From: Neopestalotiopsis rosae
Lineage: Eukaryota > Ascomycota > Sordariomycetes > Amphisphaeriales > Sporocadaceae
Direction: 5' to 3'
NCBI GenBank assembly: GCA_023078685.1
Contig: JALGAS010000008.1
Coordinates: forward strand, 1,426,001 to 1,490,000
Length of the DNA stretch: 64,000 bases
Position 1 is the first letter of the stretch, and every line of letters begins with the position of its first letter. This document shows positions 10,661-22,133 of the stretch, one piece after another. A program made the position numbers and the translations under genes. The notes under the pieces are model-generated. The model searched no databases. It saw nothing but the letters and a program-made list of their open reading frames with translations, and was not told the origin of the DNA.

Positions 10661-12028
10661 CTATAACATGGTATCTGATATTATCTGCACGCCTTCCATG
10701 GCGAACATATCCTCGATGCTTTGTAACTCGTCCATCTTCTCATCAAATTGCATCAGCCGGCTGGTATCAAGTCGAATTGTCTCAAGCTCTGGGAATTCTC
10801 CATTTTCAACAGCTTCCGCCAAGCTTTGGACGTGCTGCAGAGATTCTTCCCCGAGGCGGAGAAGACCAAAATGCTTCAACGTCTTGGGCAGAAGATCTAC
10901 CAGGAGCCGCAAGTCCTCCACGTCTGTTTTATCCTGGGAAATAATTTCTTGACTCAAAGTGATGGTGTGCAGTTTTGTAAAGTCGGCCAGGGTTTGGCTG
11001 GAGCTTAGCGGTCCTGTATAGAACCTTGGATGCAGATCAAGCTCCAGCACCCGTAGTGTATGCTTTACAGACGAGAGGGCATCATGTATGACTGCCCACG
11101 TCAGCTGCGGCTCGTCGTCTTGGCCAACTTCGAGGCCGTCGCCATGTACTTCGGCAGAGCAGTAGTGAAACTCCTCGAGGTTTGGGGAATGAAACAAGAG
11201 CTCTCCGAAAGAACGGTCCCCTAGACACCCTTGATCAACGCTCAACGTCTTGAGCTGGTGAAATTCGGGCTCCGGCGGCCAGGTGCCAACCTCGTTGACG
11301 CTATATGGCCACTCAATGTGTAGTTTCTCCAGAGTGTCCCGCGACAGGCGGAACACATTTCGATACATACCCAGGTTGAAGTCATCCCCGGGCCCAACGC
11401 GGGCACTGACCTCCTTCAAGCCTGGTAACGGCTTCTGGCTAGGGTACTGGTATTCGGAAAGCGATGAGAATCCATGTGTCCGCGGATGATGTCGATAGTC
11501 CAGAGTCTGCAGGCTAGGCAGCCAAAACGGCAAGAACTGAGGATATATATGCATATAATCAAAAAGAGTTCCCCGGATGCCTTGGTCATACGGGTCGAGT
11601 CCTAGTAGTTCCAGCTTGGCGTTGAACTTGTCGGAAAAGTTATCTCCCCAGTCGAAGCACCCAGTTCCTTCAGGATGGTCCGATTCACGCCAGTAGGTGT
11701 TGTTTTCCTCCTCAATCAGCTCATCCACCTCGTCGCCTTCGTACCATTTCAGTGTTTGCACCCACGAGGCGAGGTGATCTTCTTTTTCCACGATAGTCCG
11801 AAAGAAGAACTCCATCGAACGAGTACCAACAAGGACCGGCGTTTTGTACAGCACCGGTTGGAGGATTTGGAAAAAGCCGCGACACGTTCGGCTCAGACTG
11901 GACAGTCCGCTCACAATGCTTCGTGCGCCATCGTCGTCCTGGGCGTCAATGTTGATGTATTCGTTCTCAAGTATGTTGAATATTTCGAGCCATAGCTCCC
12001 GAGGAAAGCTCGTGTCTGGTGGAAGCAT
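10661..12028 (-). CDS. F-box / leucine-rich-repeat-like protein
   Basis: A single exon encodes 455 residues. The N-terminus FPRELWLEIFNIL, and after a short acidic insert SSLSRTCRGFFQILQPVLYKT, follow the F-box pattern (LPxELxxxI...LsxlcR.w..l..p.lY). The remainder is a series of leucine-rich segments (LKTLSVDQGCLG, LRVLELDLHP, LKHFGLLRLG) like the divergent LRRs of fungal F-box proteins. Such proteins bind Skp1 and act as substrate receptors of SCF ubiquitin ligases. These families are large and lineage-specific in Pezizomycotina, so no specific substrate can be named. Confidence 0.75.
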   Translation of the reverse strand: MLPPDTSFPRELWLEIFNILENEYINIDAQDDDGARSIVSGLSSLSRTCRGFFQILQPVLYKTPVLVGTRSMEFFFRTIVEKEDHLASWVQTLKWYEGDEVDELIEEENNTYWRESDHPEGTGCFDWGDNFSDKFNAKLELLGLDPYDQGIRGTLFDYMHIYPQFLPFWLPSLQTLDYRHHPRTHGFSSLSEYQYPSQKPLPGLKEVSARVGPGDDFNLGMYRNVFRLSRDTLEKLHIEWPYSVNEVGTWPPEPEFHQLKTLSVDQGCLGDRSFGELLFHSPNLEEFHYCSAEVHGDGLEVGQDDEPQLTWAVIHDALSSVKHTLRVLELDLHPRFYTGPLSSSQTLADFTKLHTITLSQEIISQDKTDVEDLRLLVDLLPKTLKHFGLLRLGEESLQHVQSLAEAVENGEFPELETIRLDTSRLMQFDEKMDELQSIEDMFAMEGVQIISDTML

Positions 12029-12743
12029 TTTCCTTTTCTTTGACGTTCTTTGTGGTTGGCGTTCGAATGCTTCGTTCCCTCTTACACCCGTAAATTCATA
12101 GGCAAATGGAAACGAGGAAAGGGGTTTCTACCTTTAAATGAAGCTTTTATCGTTGGCCCCGCCCTGCAAGAACGGCGCTTAAATATTCCGTTGAAATAAT
12201 AGACACCAAGGCACCAGTGAATTTTGATTAAGCGTTCGATCAGGCAGCATAGGACAATATTAGAGATGCTCAATGATGTTTTGGTCTTCTTAAGCTGTTG
12301 TGTCAATATTGGGGTATACTAATCTCCACAACGACCCGGGGTTGAACAGGCAGCACTGAGCTGTGGGGTCCTGAAGTTACAGGGATATACTGTACTTCGT
12401 ACCTACCTGCGATACATACTTGTCTATCGAACTCTCAACACTTGACTTCAGCAACGTTTCTGATCAAGGCACCAAACCCATCAGACTTCCGTATCCAGTG
12501 TCGCGACAAGGCACGGACAAATGCAGGAGTCAGTCAAAATAATTCACTCATGATGAGTGGGAAAACAGTGCCCTCAGAAGAAGACATCATCCATTAGCCA
12601 AGTCGTGTCGCACATTTGTTGAGTTTTTCATATCTGTCGCAATGCAAATGTTGTTGCGTGGTATGAGAAGACATTGGGAATGCAAATGTGGTGACAATAA
12701 ATTTGATTCGTTATTAAGGCCCGTCCATGTGAATGCCGATGTA
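12029..12743. other. intergenic, no gene seen
   Basis: F-box promoter side and 3' region of the next minus-strand gene. Nothing else is recognised. Confidence 0.5.
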
Positions 12744-13121
12744 TTATTTCGTGACCAGCTCTCCATTTTCACCCTTCTTACTTCTGTGCTGATCCTTTAA
12801 GAACTCCTCAATGGGAATGTCATGATGTGGCCGCTCGGGTGGGCCTGGGATAGTCTCCGGGGCCTTTGGAGCGTCTTGTTCCTTCTTCTCAACCCCGAGA
12901 ATCTTGCCGGCAGCGGGAATATAGTCGGCGACTACAAGGGCTCATGTCAGCGTGATGATGACCCGTCAATCAGAGGAGTTTATAACATTACCCTTTTCTA
13001 AAAGTGTAGGTTGCACCTCTTCCTTGCCATGGTTTGGGTCACGAGCGACACGCGCCTTGTGATCAAGCTGCTCCTTGAATGAAGGAGGGTTGTTCAGCTG
13101 TTGTTCCTGCTCAGAAGCCAT
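12744..13121 (-). CDS. small hydrophilic fungal protein, unknown function
   Basis: Two exons (12992-13121 and 12744-12931, 60-nt intron GTAATG...GTAG) encode 105 residues. The splice is phase 1 and restores a Val codon (LLEK-V-ADYIPAAGKILG). The sequence starts MASEQEQQLNNPPSFKEQLD and ends FLKDQHRSKKGENGELVTK. It is highly charged, has no signal or membrane segment, and contains a conserved-looking Pro-rich middle (PETIPGPPERPHHD). Consistent codon structure across a clean intron argues it is real. No family was recognised. Confidence 0.75.
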
Positions 13122-13777
13122 TGCTGTCTGTCACGCTCTGCAAAATGGATCAAAAGACGTTGATGGACAAGTACTGTAGCGGTTCAAAGACGGACTCAAG
13201 CCAGCCTGTATGTAGAAATTTTATCAAAGAAAGTTTCTAATTACAGATCCTGGAAGTGAGACCTGGATCATATCCCAGATTCAATAAGATCATCCATAAC
13301 CTTCTTTTTCGGCCAAGGGGGCAGGTTTGGCAGGGCGAACCAGATCTGAAGTAACGCAAACTACGTCACTCTTGTGCCGAAAACCCGTCAGCGCGGTTCT
13401 GTTCTGGGCCTGGACTTGGATGCTGGGCCCTGTCATAGTTACCAAATTGCCTGTACTGGGGAGACATGATTGGTGTCGGGCATTAAAAAAGAACGCTAAG
13501 ATAAGGTAATTCTCACCCCTCTGCCCTCTGTTGCCGCTGTTCTTGTTCCTGATTTCATGCCCCTCCATCTGGTCCGATAAGCCCTATTGCAGCCTACCAA
13601 ATCAATTAACGTTTCCGCGTCTTTTGCTTTACCTTTCCGTCGCAAGTTCTACGACAGCCATCTTTACGTTCAACAAGGACAGGTTCATTCGTGCGCAAAC
13701 TCTATCCCGGATCGTTTGTCCCTTTCCTTTTTCTGGTCCTCTTGGTACCTGACCCAGTCTCTCACTCGTTTGCGATC
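13122..13777. promoter_or_regulatory. divergent intergenic region (small protein / COG0523 GTPase)
   Basis: 656 bp separate two divergently transcribed ATGs, so promoters of both must lie here. The final 200 bp are pyrimidine-rich, as in many fungal 5' leaders. In-frame sequence upstream of the GTPase ATG has only a GTG start. Confidence 0.45.
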
Positions 13778-14887
13778 ATGGCTCCGATCCCGATCACCAT
13801 CATCACGGGCTTTCTCGGCAGCGGAAAGACGACGCTGATCCTCAACCTCCTCCCCCAACTGCGCGCCACCAATCCATCATACAAGCTCGCGTTGCTCAAG
13901 AACGAATTCGGCGATCTCGCAATCGACTCGCAGCTAGCCTCCAGCTCGGCTATATCGGGCGTGCAGGAACTGCTCAATGGCTGCATTTGCTGCAACCTCG
14001 TCGGGCAACTGGCCCCCGCCCTAGTCGAACTATGCGAAACCCAGTCCCCCGATCGTGTGGTCATCGAGACTTCGGGCTCGGCTTTTCCGGCGACCTTGGC
14101 CATGGAGGTGAACCGGCTGGCGCGGGAGACGGGCAAGTACGTTCTCGACGGCGTCGTGAGCGTCATTGATGTCGAGAACTGGAAGGGCTACGAGGACACG
14201 AGTTACACAGCGCGCATCCAGGCGCGGTACACGGATCTGATTGTCTTCAACAAATGGGAAGTCTGCGACGAGAGGAGGTTTGACGAGTGTCTCGACCGCG
14301 TCGGCGACCTCGAAGTCGACATTGCCTGGGTCAAGAGCGACAAGGGCCGCGTGCCGGCCGACGTCATCTTTGGCGTCGACGGCGGGCTTGCGCAGGCGCT
14401 CGAGGACGATGGCGGTCTGGTCAAGAGCGGGCACGACCATGCCCACGGCGACGACGGCGACCACAAGCACGATCACCAGACAGAGGTAGAGGTCCTGTCG
14501 GTGACCCTGCAAGGACCCAAGGGAGCTGCCGTGGACGCGACCAAGTTGATGGCACTCTTGAAGGCGGCACCAAAAGATGAAGTATACAGAATAAAGTCAG
14601 TGCTGACGGCTTCGTCCACTGTGAAAAACTCGGGAGATGACGAGTCACTACCCACACCGCCACATCCCCCGAACCGATATATCCTCAACTGGGCATTTGG
14701 ACGTTGGACATTTACGCCCCTGAGTGCCGAAGGCGAGCATGTATCCAGTGATCAGCTGCTTTTGCGGATGACTATAATTCTAGCCAGATATGAGAGCACA
14801 AAGTGGAAAAAGAAGCTAGAGTCTGGTGGATTTTTAGAGATAGACGGAGGAGAAAAGGGGGAGTTGACGATTTCCAAGATTGCTTGA
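13778..14887 (+). CDS. COG0523/CobW-family metal-chaperone GTPase
   Basis: A single exon encodes 369 residues. The Walker A motif is G11-F-L-G-S-G-K-T-T19. NEFGD (42-46) and the metal-binding C69-I-C-C follow, then ETSGSA, and NKWE in the position of the guanine-specificity NKxD loop. A His/Asp-rich linker (HDHAHGDDGDHKHDH) links to the CobW C-terminal domain (LNWAFGRWTFTPL). COG0523 proteins are GTP-driven metallochaperones. The CxCC motif and His-rich loop suggest Zn or another transition metal, although some members handle Co or Fe. The NEFGD..D pattern resembles the YeiR/ZNG1 side of the family. ATG 13778 is chosen because the upstream in-frame extension has no ATG. Confidence 0.9.
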   Translation: MAPIPITIITGFLGSGKTTLILNLLPQLRATNPSYKLALLKNEFGDLAIDSQLASSSAISGVQELLNGCICCNLVGQLAPALVELCETQSPDRVVIETSGSAFPATLAMEVNRLARETGKYVLDGVVSVIDVENWKGYEDTSYTARIQARYTDLIVFNKWEVCDERRFDECLDRVGDLEVDIAWVKSDKGRVPADVIFGVDGGLAQALEDDGGLVKSGHDHAHGDDGDHKHDHQTEVEVLSVTLQGPKGAAVDATKLMALLKAAPKDEVYRIKSVLTASSTVKNSGDDESLPTPPHPPNRYILNWAFGRWTFTPLSAEGEHVSSDQLLLRMTIILARYESTKWKKKLESGGFLEIDGGEKGELTISKIA

Positions 14888-17800
14888 AAGGATACCTATA
14901 CACTAGACACCGCCTCGGTAGTCCATGCCGTAAAGTAGACATGATAATGATATAGAGAGACAGCAGAACTCAAACAAGCACAAGCAAGCTTTCCTCCCGA
15001 CTTGGCTCTCCTGTGTAGGCTCTGTTGATTATTCTAGAGGCGACTTTCAATCTAGCATATCTAGGACATGTGTGAAGCTCGAGTCGAGTACTCAACTAGC
15101 CTCCAATCAGCTGAAGAGTTGTGAAATAGACAGGTGGGAGCCTTCACACATTGGTTGGACGGATCAGTGGGCAAAATGAGCATATCATACACCATAAGCC
15201 GCCTTGATGCATGATTACATATTCGACCTCGGCTCACGTTCAAAGACTTATCTCATGATAGCCATCATATGGTAGCAAACCATGGGAAAGATAGTTGAGT
15301 TCATCTCTATAGTTTGCCTCTTACATAAGACTTGCAAAGAGTAATAAGACTACTTCCTCCGTTACTTTGGACTTACACATCATTCCTTGATCAAGGCAAG
15401 TGCAGAGTTTACCAATCAAGACTGTTTGGACCCCTTGTCTTCGGCAGTCATATTCCAGACTTGAGATCCAGCCCGCCGGGTACCGGACCGACGCTTCCAT
15501 ATCAATGGTGTTGGGAAGCTAACGTCAAGTTTCCAAGCATCTTGGAAAGCAAGGACTCAGAGAGAAAGGTAGAAAGTACTCTCCCCGAACAAACTCACCA
15601 CGCACTACCGGTAGATGATTTGTCCCCTTGGCCAATGCTGTTGAAGTCGGTTGGCCTGTCACTTTCCCCCCTGCTTGAGTGCCATCGAAGAACGATCTAT
15701 ACCACGTCAGCCAGAAAACGCCTCTGGTTCGTCCTCCGATGTGGCTGCCGAGTGCTGCAACTGTCAAGTAGCGTCGGCGCAGACCGATCGGGAGTCCATA
15801 GACAAGGGGGTGTGTGTTACTTCTGGACTTCTGGCCATGAAGATTTGAGAAAATCACTGATATTCTTGCTTTGCCTTGCTCAGTGTCATGATTCTCTTTT
15901 GAGGAAATCTCATTTGTGACACGATGGCTAGGGCGGGTAGCGACAATGACATATTCCAAAACAAGTAATATGCTTCTATTTGATCGTCGTTGTATTAGAT
16001 ATCACTTTGCGAGACACTACAATTACAAGCAAGGGCCCGCCGATCTTGATCGTTCAGGATGTCAAAGCAGATCAGTCAGGACCAGCTCAGTAGTCAGACT
16101 AGACATGTCCTCGGTCAAAAAATACCGAAAAACGTGGCTGTGAGCTACTGTCAGGGCAGAGTTTTGGTGTACATTGAAGAGAACTGAAAAAGACAATAAG
16201 CACGACAGTGACAAGTCGAGATAGTGAAAGCACATGGCATACATAGGATTACTGATCTCTCAGCAACCTGCTCTTCCCCCCAGGAATGAGATCTTACCTC
16301 GTCTTGGTAAGCGAATATCATCTAGCAATGCTAGCTGAAGAGCCCAGCTGTCAGGCTACCCGCCCAGCAGGGCTAAGAGCACGCCTCGCCTGGCATTTCG
16401 TAGTATCGACTATACGCCTAATCTGGGAGTCTTGCTCCGCGTTCCCCTCGCTACGGGGGCCGCGATGGGGCTTGTGAGCAACCTTGCCTTGTACGGTACG
16501 TCCGCCCTCCCCCGTCTGGCGAGAGCCGGGCAAGCTAATACTGAACATACTACAGTAGTAGTATGGTGAATCTTCCAAGACGGCATCACGGCAACTAAAA
16601 CGCTCGGACATGGAGAATTCTTGTCGATCTTTTCTACATGGCAGATGGTAGAGCAACAAAAATACAAGCCTTGAAACACTTGCCAATAATAAGACGGGCA
16701 AAGCTTATGATGCTGATAAGCATTAACTTGTTGCAGATTGACGACGGTGAAAACTCTCTTCTCATGGACCTATTTTTGCACGTGGCACAGCTGAGCCTCG
16801 TAGGGAATGAGTCTTCTCCCGAGTCACACAAAGTACGACTATTTCGTTCTTGTTGGCATAGTTGGTTACACTTGGTGTTAGTTGGTGTAGTAGAGCTTCT
16901 GCAACGAAGAAGTCAAAGTGCCATGTGCCAGACTTTGTCGGCTGCGCTTCTGGTTTCCCAATTGCTTGGGACACGCTAGAATAGCGCACTTCTGTTTTAC
17001 TCGGCCGTGGTTCCAGTAAGTTTGGCCCAGTTCCAGCAATCATGGTGTTGTATGAACCTCTTCGAGTCAGGTATTCTTTGCTGAGCATTTTGTCCTATTA
17101 GCATGACTCACAAATTTTCCAGCGTTGTAGAGAGAAGGTAAGGCAATCGAGATACAGCGAATTGAGTTCTGAGGCCCTTGAAATTTTAGTCTACGATTCC
17201 CCCAGGAAATGAAGCCAGCGTCTGAGCAAACCAATTTGGCAATTTACGTGTGCAAACAATCGGCGCCAGTACCAAACCAGCGCAAGTGTAGTTCACTAAC
17301 GTGCCCAAAGCACAAGACGCGCGAGTCGAGGGTGAGCTGAAGCCTGAAAGAAGCATCAATCAATCTACCTGTGGTTGGCTGTCGTGGTCTTCTGCGCGTA
17401 TGTAGCTAAGCCAAGCTACCCAGTGTAGCGCTGATAACGAGGGCAGGCCCAGAGGCATCTAGTGCTCGACACTCGAGTCGACAGTGAGATCTGGGGTCTG
17501 GAGTCGCCGTACAGATTGGATCCGGGGATTTGATGATCTCCCATGCAGGAATCAAGAAGCATGAGGGGGTTTATTCTGCGAGATATGTTGCGGCCGCACG
17601 CTGATAAGACGGCAGCTACCGAGAAAGGGCCCAGATTCACATAGTCAGCATGATGGCTTCGGAGCTCAACTTGTAGTTATTCAGACTGGCTTGATCCAGC
17701 AGATACACTACGTCCAAGTCGCAAGCCTCATGGCCTGATTTTTATTCCAGATTTTTCCACCCACCGCGGGAGCCATTCCCCATACATTTACCACTGATTG

Positions 17801-18413
17801 ACTACCTGCTGTAGTACACAACAGAACCGAGAGCTGCCTCCAGGTGTGTCTCCTCTCTCTCTCTCTTTCTGCAAGGCACATCGTGGTCCAAACTCAAAGC
17901 GTGGCTGGCCCTACCGGGCCGTAGACACGGACCCAGACACTTTCCACAGTAATAAAGTTTGAGCTACGCAACACCCCAATGCCGCGCCAAACCCCAAGTA
18001 ATCATGGTCTTTATGCACCATTGGCATCTGTCAGAGCACCAAGGCGCCACGTACCTGAGCAGATAGGTAGCTTGCCATGTTTTGTTCGAGGAATAGAGTG
18101 TAGTTGACTGAAAGTAATGGTGTATGCCAGGGGAGAGTCTCGCCCTTTGTCTAGTGGTTTTCACTTTCCTTTCAATATACAGGAGGGAGCTAGAGATGTT
18201 ATAAGCTTTCAGAATAGATATACTTCACGGCTTGGCCCCTCCTTCATGCATTCGGGGAAATCGTTTGATCATCAGGCCGTTCAACTGCTTGTTTCCTCTC
18301 GATAGTTTTCTGCTGGTGTATCGACGAATAGCAGAGAGAGGGGGCTATCCATTCGTTTAAAGAAAGAGAGGGGACCACAGAAACGTTGACGCTTAAGAAC
18401 CGAGTCGCCCAAG
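14888..18413. other. 3.5-kb gene-poor region
   Basis: No gene is supported. The open frames present are short, mostly lack ATG and show no domain. A CT microsatellite sits near 17850-17868. No tRNA-like B box with matching stems was seen. Confidence 0.5.
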
Positions 18414-20123
18414 ATGCCGATCGGAGAAGTCGATAACTCGGTACGGAGAAATATCCCACGCATTTCCCCCACGCACTGGCGGCATCCGAGACATTTGTTC
18501 TTCTTTCAGAGACATTGGGGAGAGGAGTTCAAAGACATTCCAAAGACACTGCGGCCCGCTTTCGACTATACGGAATATGCCCAATCAATTATACTAACAG
18601 CATGTCTCTCTATAGTTTCTGGCAGAGGTATGGGGCCTCTACGCAGTGGGCTGCCTGCTCCTCACTCTGCGCTTCTTTGTGCGGATCAAGACGGTCGGGT
18701 TCATGGGCTTGAGAGGTGACGACGCGTTTGCTCTCCTTGTGTTGGTATTCTATACAATGGATGCAGCAACGGTACACGTAGTGTGTAAGTGCTGACTGAG
18801 CTCACAATCAATATTCCCGTTTTGCTAACATTTCATTTCTCTCCAGATTATGCTGGTACGAATGTCGAAGCTTCGGTGATACAAACTACGCAGAGTATGT
18901 TATCCCACTTGATTTTGTATTACAACATCTCGTCTTACTCATGCTTGTTGTTACAGCTCTCTCTGACGAGGACATTGCCTCGTATGAATTCGGATCAAAG
19001 GTCGAACTCGTCGCCTGGTATTCATACACGGCTTTGATATGGGCTTTGAAGGGTACCATGTTGTGTTTCTTTCATCGCATGACCACTGGCCTTTGGCAAC
19101 ACCGTTTGGTCAAATGGATTTCATATGTTTGTGTTGCATCATATGTGGCCGTTTTCTTGACAGTAAGTCGGAGTAAAAGCCAACTCGATAATTGAGACAA
19201 ATACTAAGAGACGGTAGATCACTTTTGGCTGCTTTCCAACATCGAAGAACTGGCAGTAAGTAGAGCTCCACGCAGAGTATCATTCTAGCCAACGCAAGTA
19301 CTAATATCTGACAGGGTCGTCCCCGATCCGGGACTCAAGTGCACTTTCAAGATGCAAAATTTCCTCGTGGCTGTCGTGCTCAACGTCATGTAAGACTTCT
19401 TTTATCCTAATAAACTTTGAATGATGCTGACAGACCACAGTACCGATGCCGCCATCCTGTGCATTCCCCTGCCTCTTTTGTGGACACTTCAGGTGCCTCT
19501 TAAGAAGTGAGTTCACCTTTTATTCAAGACTCGGCACGCTCAGAATTTCCTTTCCTTACACAAATTTCACTTTCAGGAAGATCGTCATTGGCCTTCTTCT
19601 CTGCTCGGGCCTGTTCGTCATCACCGCGGCCATCATCCGCGTGGTCCTGACCCTGGGCGCCCACCCCTCGGCCCTCAACGTGAACCGGTGGGGCGTGCGC
19701 GAGACCATTGTCGGCATCATCACGGTCAACATCCCCATCCTGCGGCCCATGGCGAGCCGCAAGTTCTGGAAGACGGGCGAGCTGGCCTACTCGTCGGGCG
19801 CCGGCACCAAGACGGGCGGCGGCCGCGGCGGCACCACGCTGGCCACCGGCCACGGCCCCTACGAGATGACGGGCAGCATCAGCGGCCACTCCCGGAACCG
19901 CAAGGACAGCTTTGGCGGCTCCGAGGAGTTCATCATTGGCAAGAGCCCCTCGTCGGTCGAGCAGCAGGCCCAGAACCTCAAGCCCGGCGACCACGATGTC
20001 ATTGTGCACACCATGTACCACGTCACCAGCGAGGAGGTTACTTCGCAGCCGCAGTCTCCCGACTGGGAGACCAAGGGCGGCGGTACAAAGGCTAGGGCTT
20101 ATCGAGGTAATAGCGCCGTATAA
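18414..20123 (+). CDS. rhodopsin-domain (Pth11-like, CFEM-less) 7-TM membrane protein
   Basis: Eight exons (18414-18440, 18616-18784, 18847-18894, 18957-19162, 19218-19255, 19315-19389, 19441-19506, 19577-20123) join in frame to 391 residues. Conserved family segments appear in order: AEVWGLYAVGCLLLTLRFFVRIKTVGFMGLRGDDAFALL, DEDIASYEFGSKVELVAWYSYTALIW, K-x-TMLCFFHRMT, ITFGCFPTSKNWQVVPDPGLKC, VLNVITDAAILCIPLPLLW, RVVLTLGAH and WGVRETIVGIITVNIPILRPM. These mark the fungal rhodopsin domain (PF20684), an integral-membrane family that includes Pth11-like receptors. The C-terminal tail (about 130 residues) is cytosolic, Gly/Ser-rich and low complexity. The 9-residue first exon is the least certain part. 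Confidence 0.87.
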
Positions 20124-20732
20124 AGTCAGCGCTGTACAACAAAACAACCCAAAAGATAATATCATATCTCGAGGTCTTGAGAAAAGAGGCCAATGGTGTA
20201 TCAATAACATCACCAAAGAAACTTCGTTGGACTTGGATAAGATTTACCAAGCGATATTTGTTTTCTTAAAAAGCAAGGAGGTTAATCGGGCAAACGATGC
20301 TCACAGACTTCACAGAAAAAGGGGTCAAATGTACCATAAATCAGAGACACTACAGCGACTTGAGAATTTTTCCTTCATATACTAATTATACTGCAAAGTA
20401 AAAAAACAAAATAGAAAGTTTTATGCAACAATATTTTCTCCAACTGCGATCCAAGTGTTGTATTTTACCGTCACTCGAACTTCACGACAATGTATTTGAA
20501 AATGCCAAGCACGAGCGTCCCAAATCTTAATTGTCTTCCTATACAAAGCTATCCTGGCTAGCATCCACTTCAAAAAGGAAAGAGAATGGACCAAAACATA
20601 TATCTTTCAGTCGACCATACAATAAGTCCAACAACCTTGACCCCCGTGATAACCAAGGTTGGTGATATCCATCAAACAAGAGCGACCGTCAGATGGCCAT
20701 GCCAAGAAAGGGGAGTTTTTGTTGATTCGAGA
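20124..20732. other. convergent 3' regions
   Basis: 3' ends of the receptor gene (+) and the small secreted peptide gene (-). AT-rich; no gene seen. Confidence 0.5.
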
Positions 20733-20932
20733 TCAGCGTCGCGGATCGGTGGGACAATCAACCTGCTCGATCATGAGCGACTATGATGGGAAAGGACCCA
20801 AGGGCGCGAAAAACTTGGCGGACTTACCGCACAGCAGGCGGGGATGCTGGGCTCGCGGACTTGGAGCTGTTCGGGAACAGCAGCCGCGTACGCCGTGGCG
20901 AGGAGAGTGACAAAGGCCAAATAGAAGTTCAT
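20733..20932 (-). CDS. very small secreted Cys-containing peptide
   Basis: Two exons (20828-20932 and 20733-20762, 65-nt intron GTAAGT...GAGCAG) encode only 44 residues. The N-terminus (MNFYLAFVTLLATAYAAAVP) is a clear signal peptide with cleavage likely after AYA or AAA. The mature part is about 26 residues, contains a PACCAVDCP core with three Cys, and ends in Arg-Arg. The strong donor, pyrimidine-rich intron and in-frame second exon support a gene. The family is unknown. Short secreted Cys peptides in fungi can be effectors, signalling peptides or RiPP precursors, but nothing here decides between these. Confidence 0.55.
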
Positions 20933-22133
20933 TGTGTGCTTTGGTAAAATTTGGAGTTGATTGAGGATGAGGTATGAAGATTGATGATGCAAAGATTCAC
21001 AATTGGTAAAATATAACTTGAACATGTAAATATATATACCAGTGTCAGAGCGAGTTCTGTGATGTATAAACGTTGCTGGTGGGTCTTTGCGCACCAAACA
21101 ACCAGGATCCAATAGAGTAGACAAACCCGAGCTCGGAGTTCAACGAGTCTTTTACGCATGATTACCCTTCTATCAAATATTTCTCATTTGTACTGCCCGT
21201 CTTGGACAAGATTTGCAGCCGTGATGTTGATTACTGAATTTCAACAGTAGCAGTGATCAATAACATGGCTGTACGTTATAATGTAACATTGCTGTGCACT
21301 CTCACCAGCCAAAAATCGCCAATAAACCGTCACCAATGAACATGAGACTGGAGCTTACGTTATGGCATAGCCAAAACTCGAACGAACTCGTGCGAGCATC
21401 CAACTGTCACCCTTAAGAGGTTGGTGGCTCCATCAAATCTGGGGTATTCATCAGTTGGTATATCGTACCTTCAAGGTTACTTCAGTACAACTCTGCCTCG
21501 AATCAGATCAAGGTATCGAACAGACTCAACCGCAAGCACCGTCGGTTCCCCGAGTTCGTTGCATCAGATACATCAAGTGGTTCCACTGATCTTCAGCCGA
21601 GGCCTGTTATCTGATGGAACAGGGAATCGATCAGATAATGCACATAGTCGAGCCTGAACATGGGGTGGGAGCTCACATTGGTACGAATACGATGCGTGAG
21701 GCTTTTTTTGGGTAGGTAGCATACCGCCTTTCGTCTCTCTGAGCAAAGCAGTCGCGAGGATCAGTCATCCCATACCGCATGGTTCGCTTTGATGACGACG
21801 GACTGTGGCAAGCATATAAACTTTGGCCTTTGTCTGCTGCCAATGCTACAGTACACTTTTATTCATTCTATTCGTCAAAGCAAGGGGCATATAAACAAAC
21901 AAGGTCAAGGAGGGAAACAAGTGTTTCAATCAATGTTAATTTCGGTCAGAATCTCATAACGCCCCCCGGAGTCTCGAAAATCAAGTTGGGTATCCACGAG
22001 ATATTGTACGCCATAAGCCGATCCAATCAACGCCAAAATAAAAATGAAATATTTCCTCTCTTCTCCAAGTCCAGGTTAACAAGTTGCCACACATCCCACT
22101 GTGAGGTAAATAGATGAAAGAAAATTTGAAAGC
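20933..22133. other. intergenic, no gene seen
   Basis: Promoter side of the small peptide gene and 3' side of the bZIP gene. A TATATATA motif near 21030 lies about 100 bp upstream of the peptide ATG. No other feature was seen. Confidence 0.45.

Noticed and set aside
13691..13777. Hydrophobic N-terminal extension of the COG0523 GTPase resembling a signal peptide
   Set aside because: The extension would start with GTG, not ATG, and the ATG at 13778 places the Walker A motif at the usual distance from the N-terminus.
15332..15919. 195-codon plus-strand frame in the 15-18 kb desert
   Set aside because: Starts with TTG, has no domain, and no splice sites extend it.
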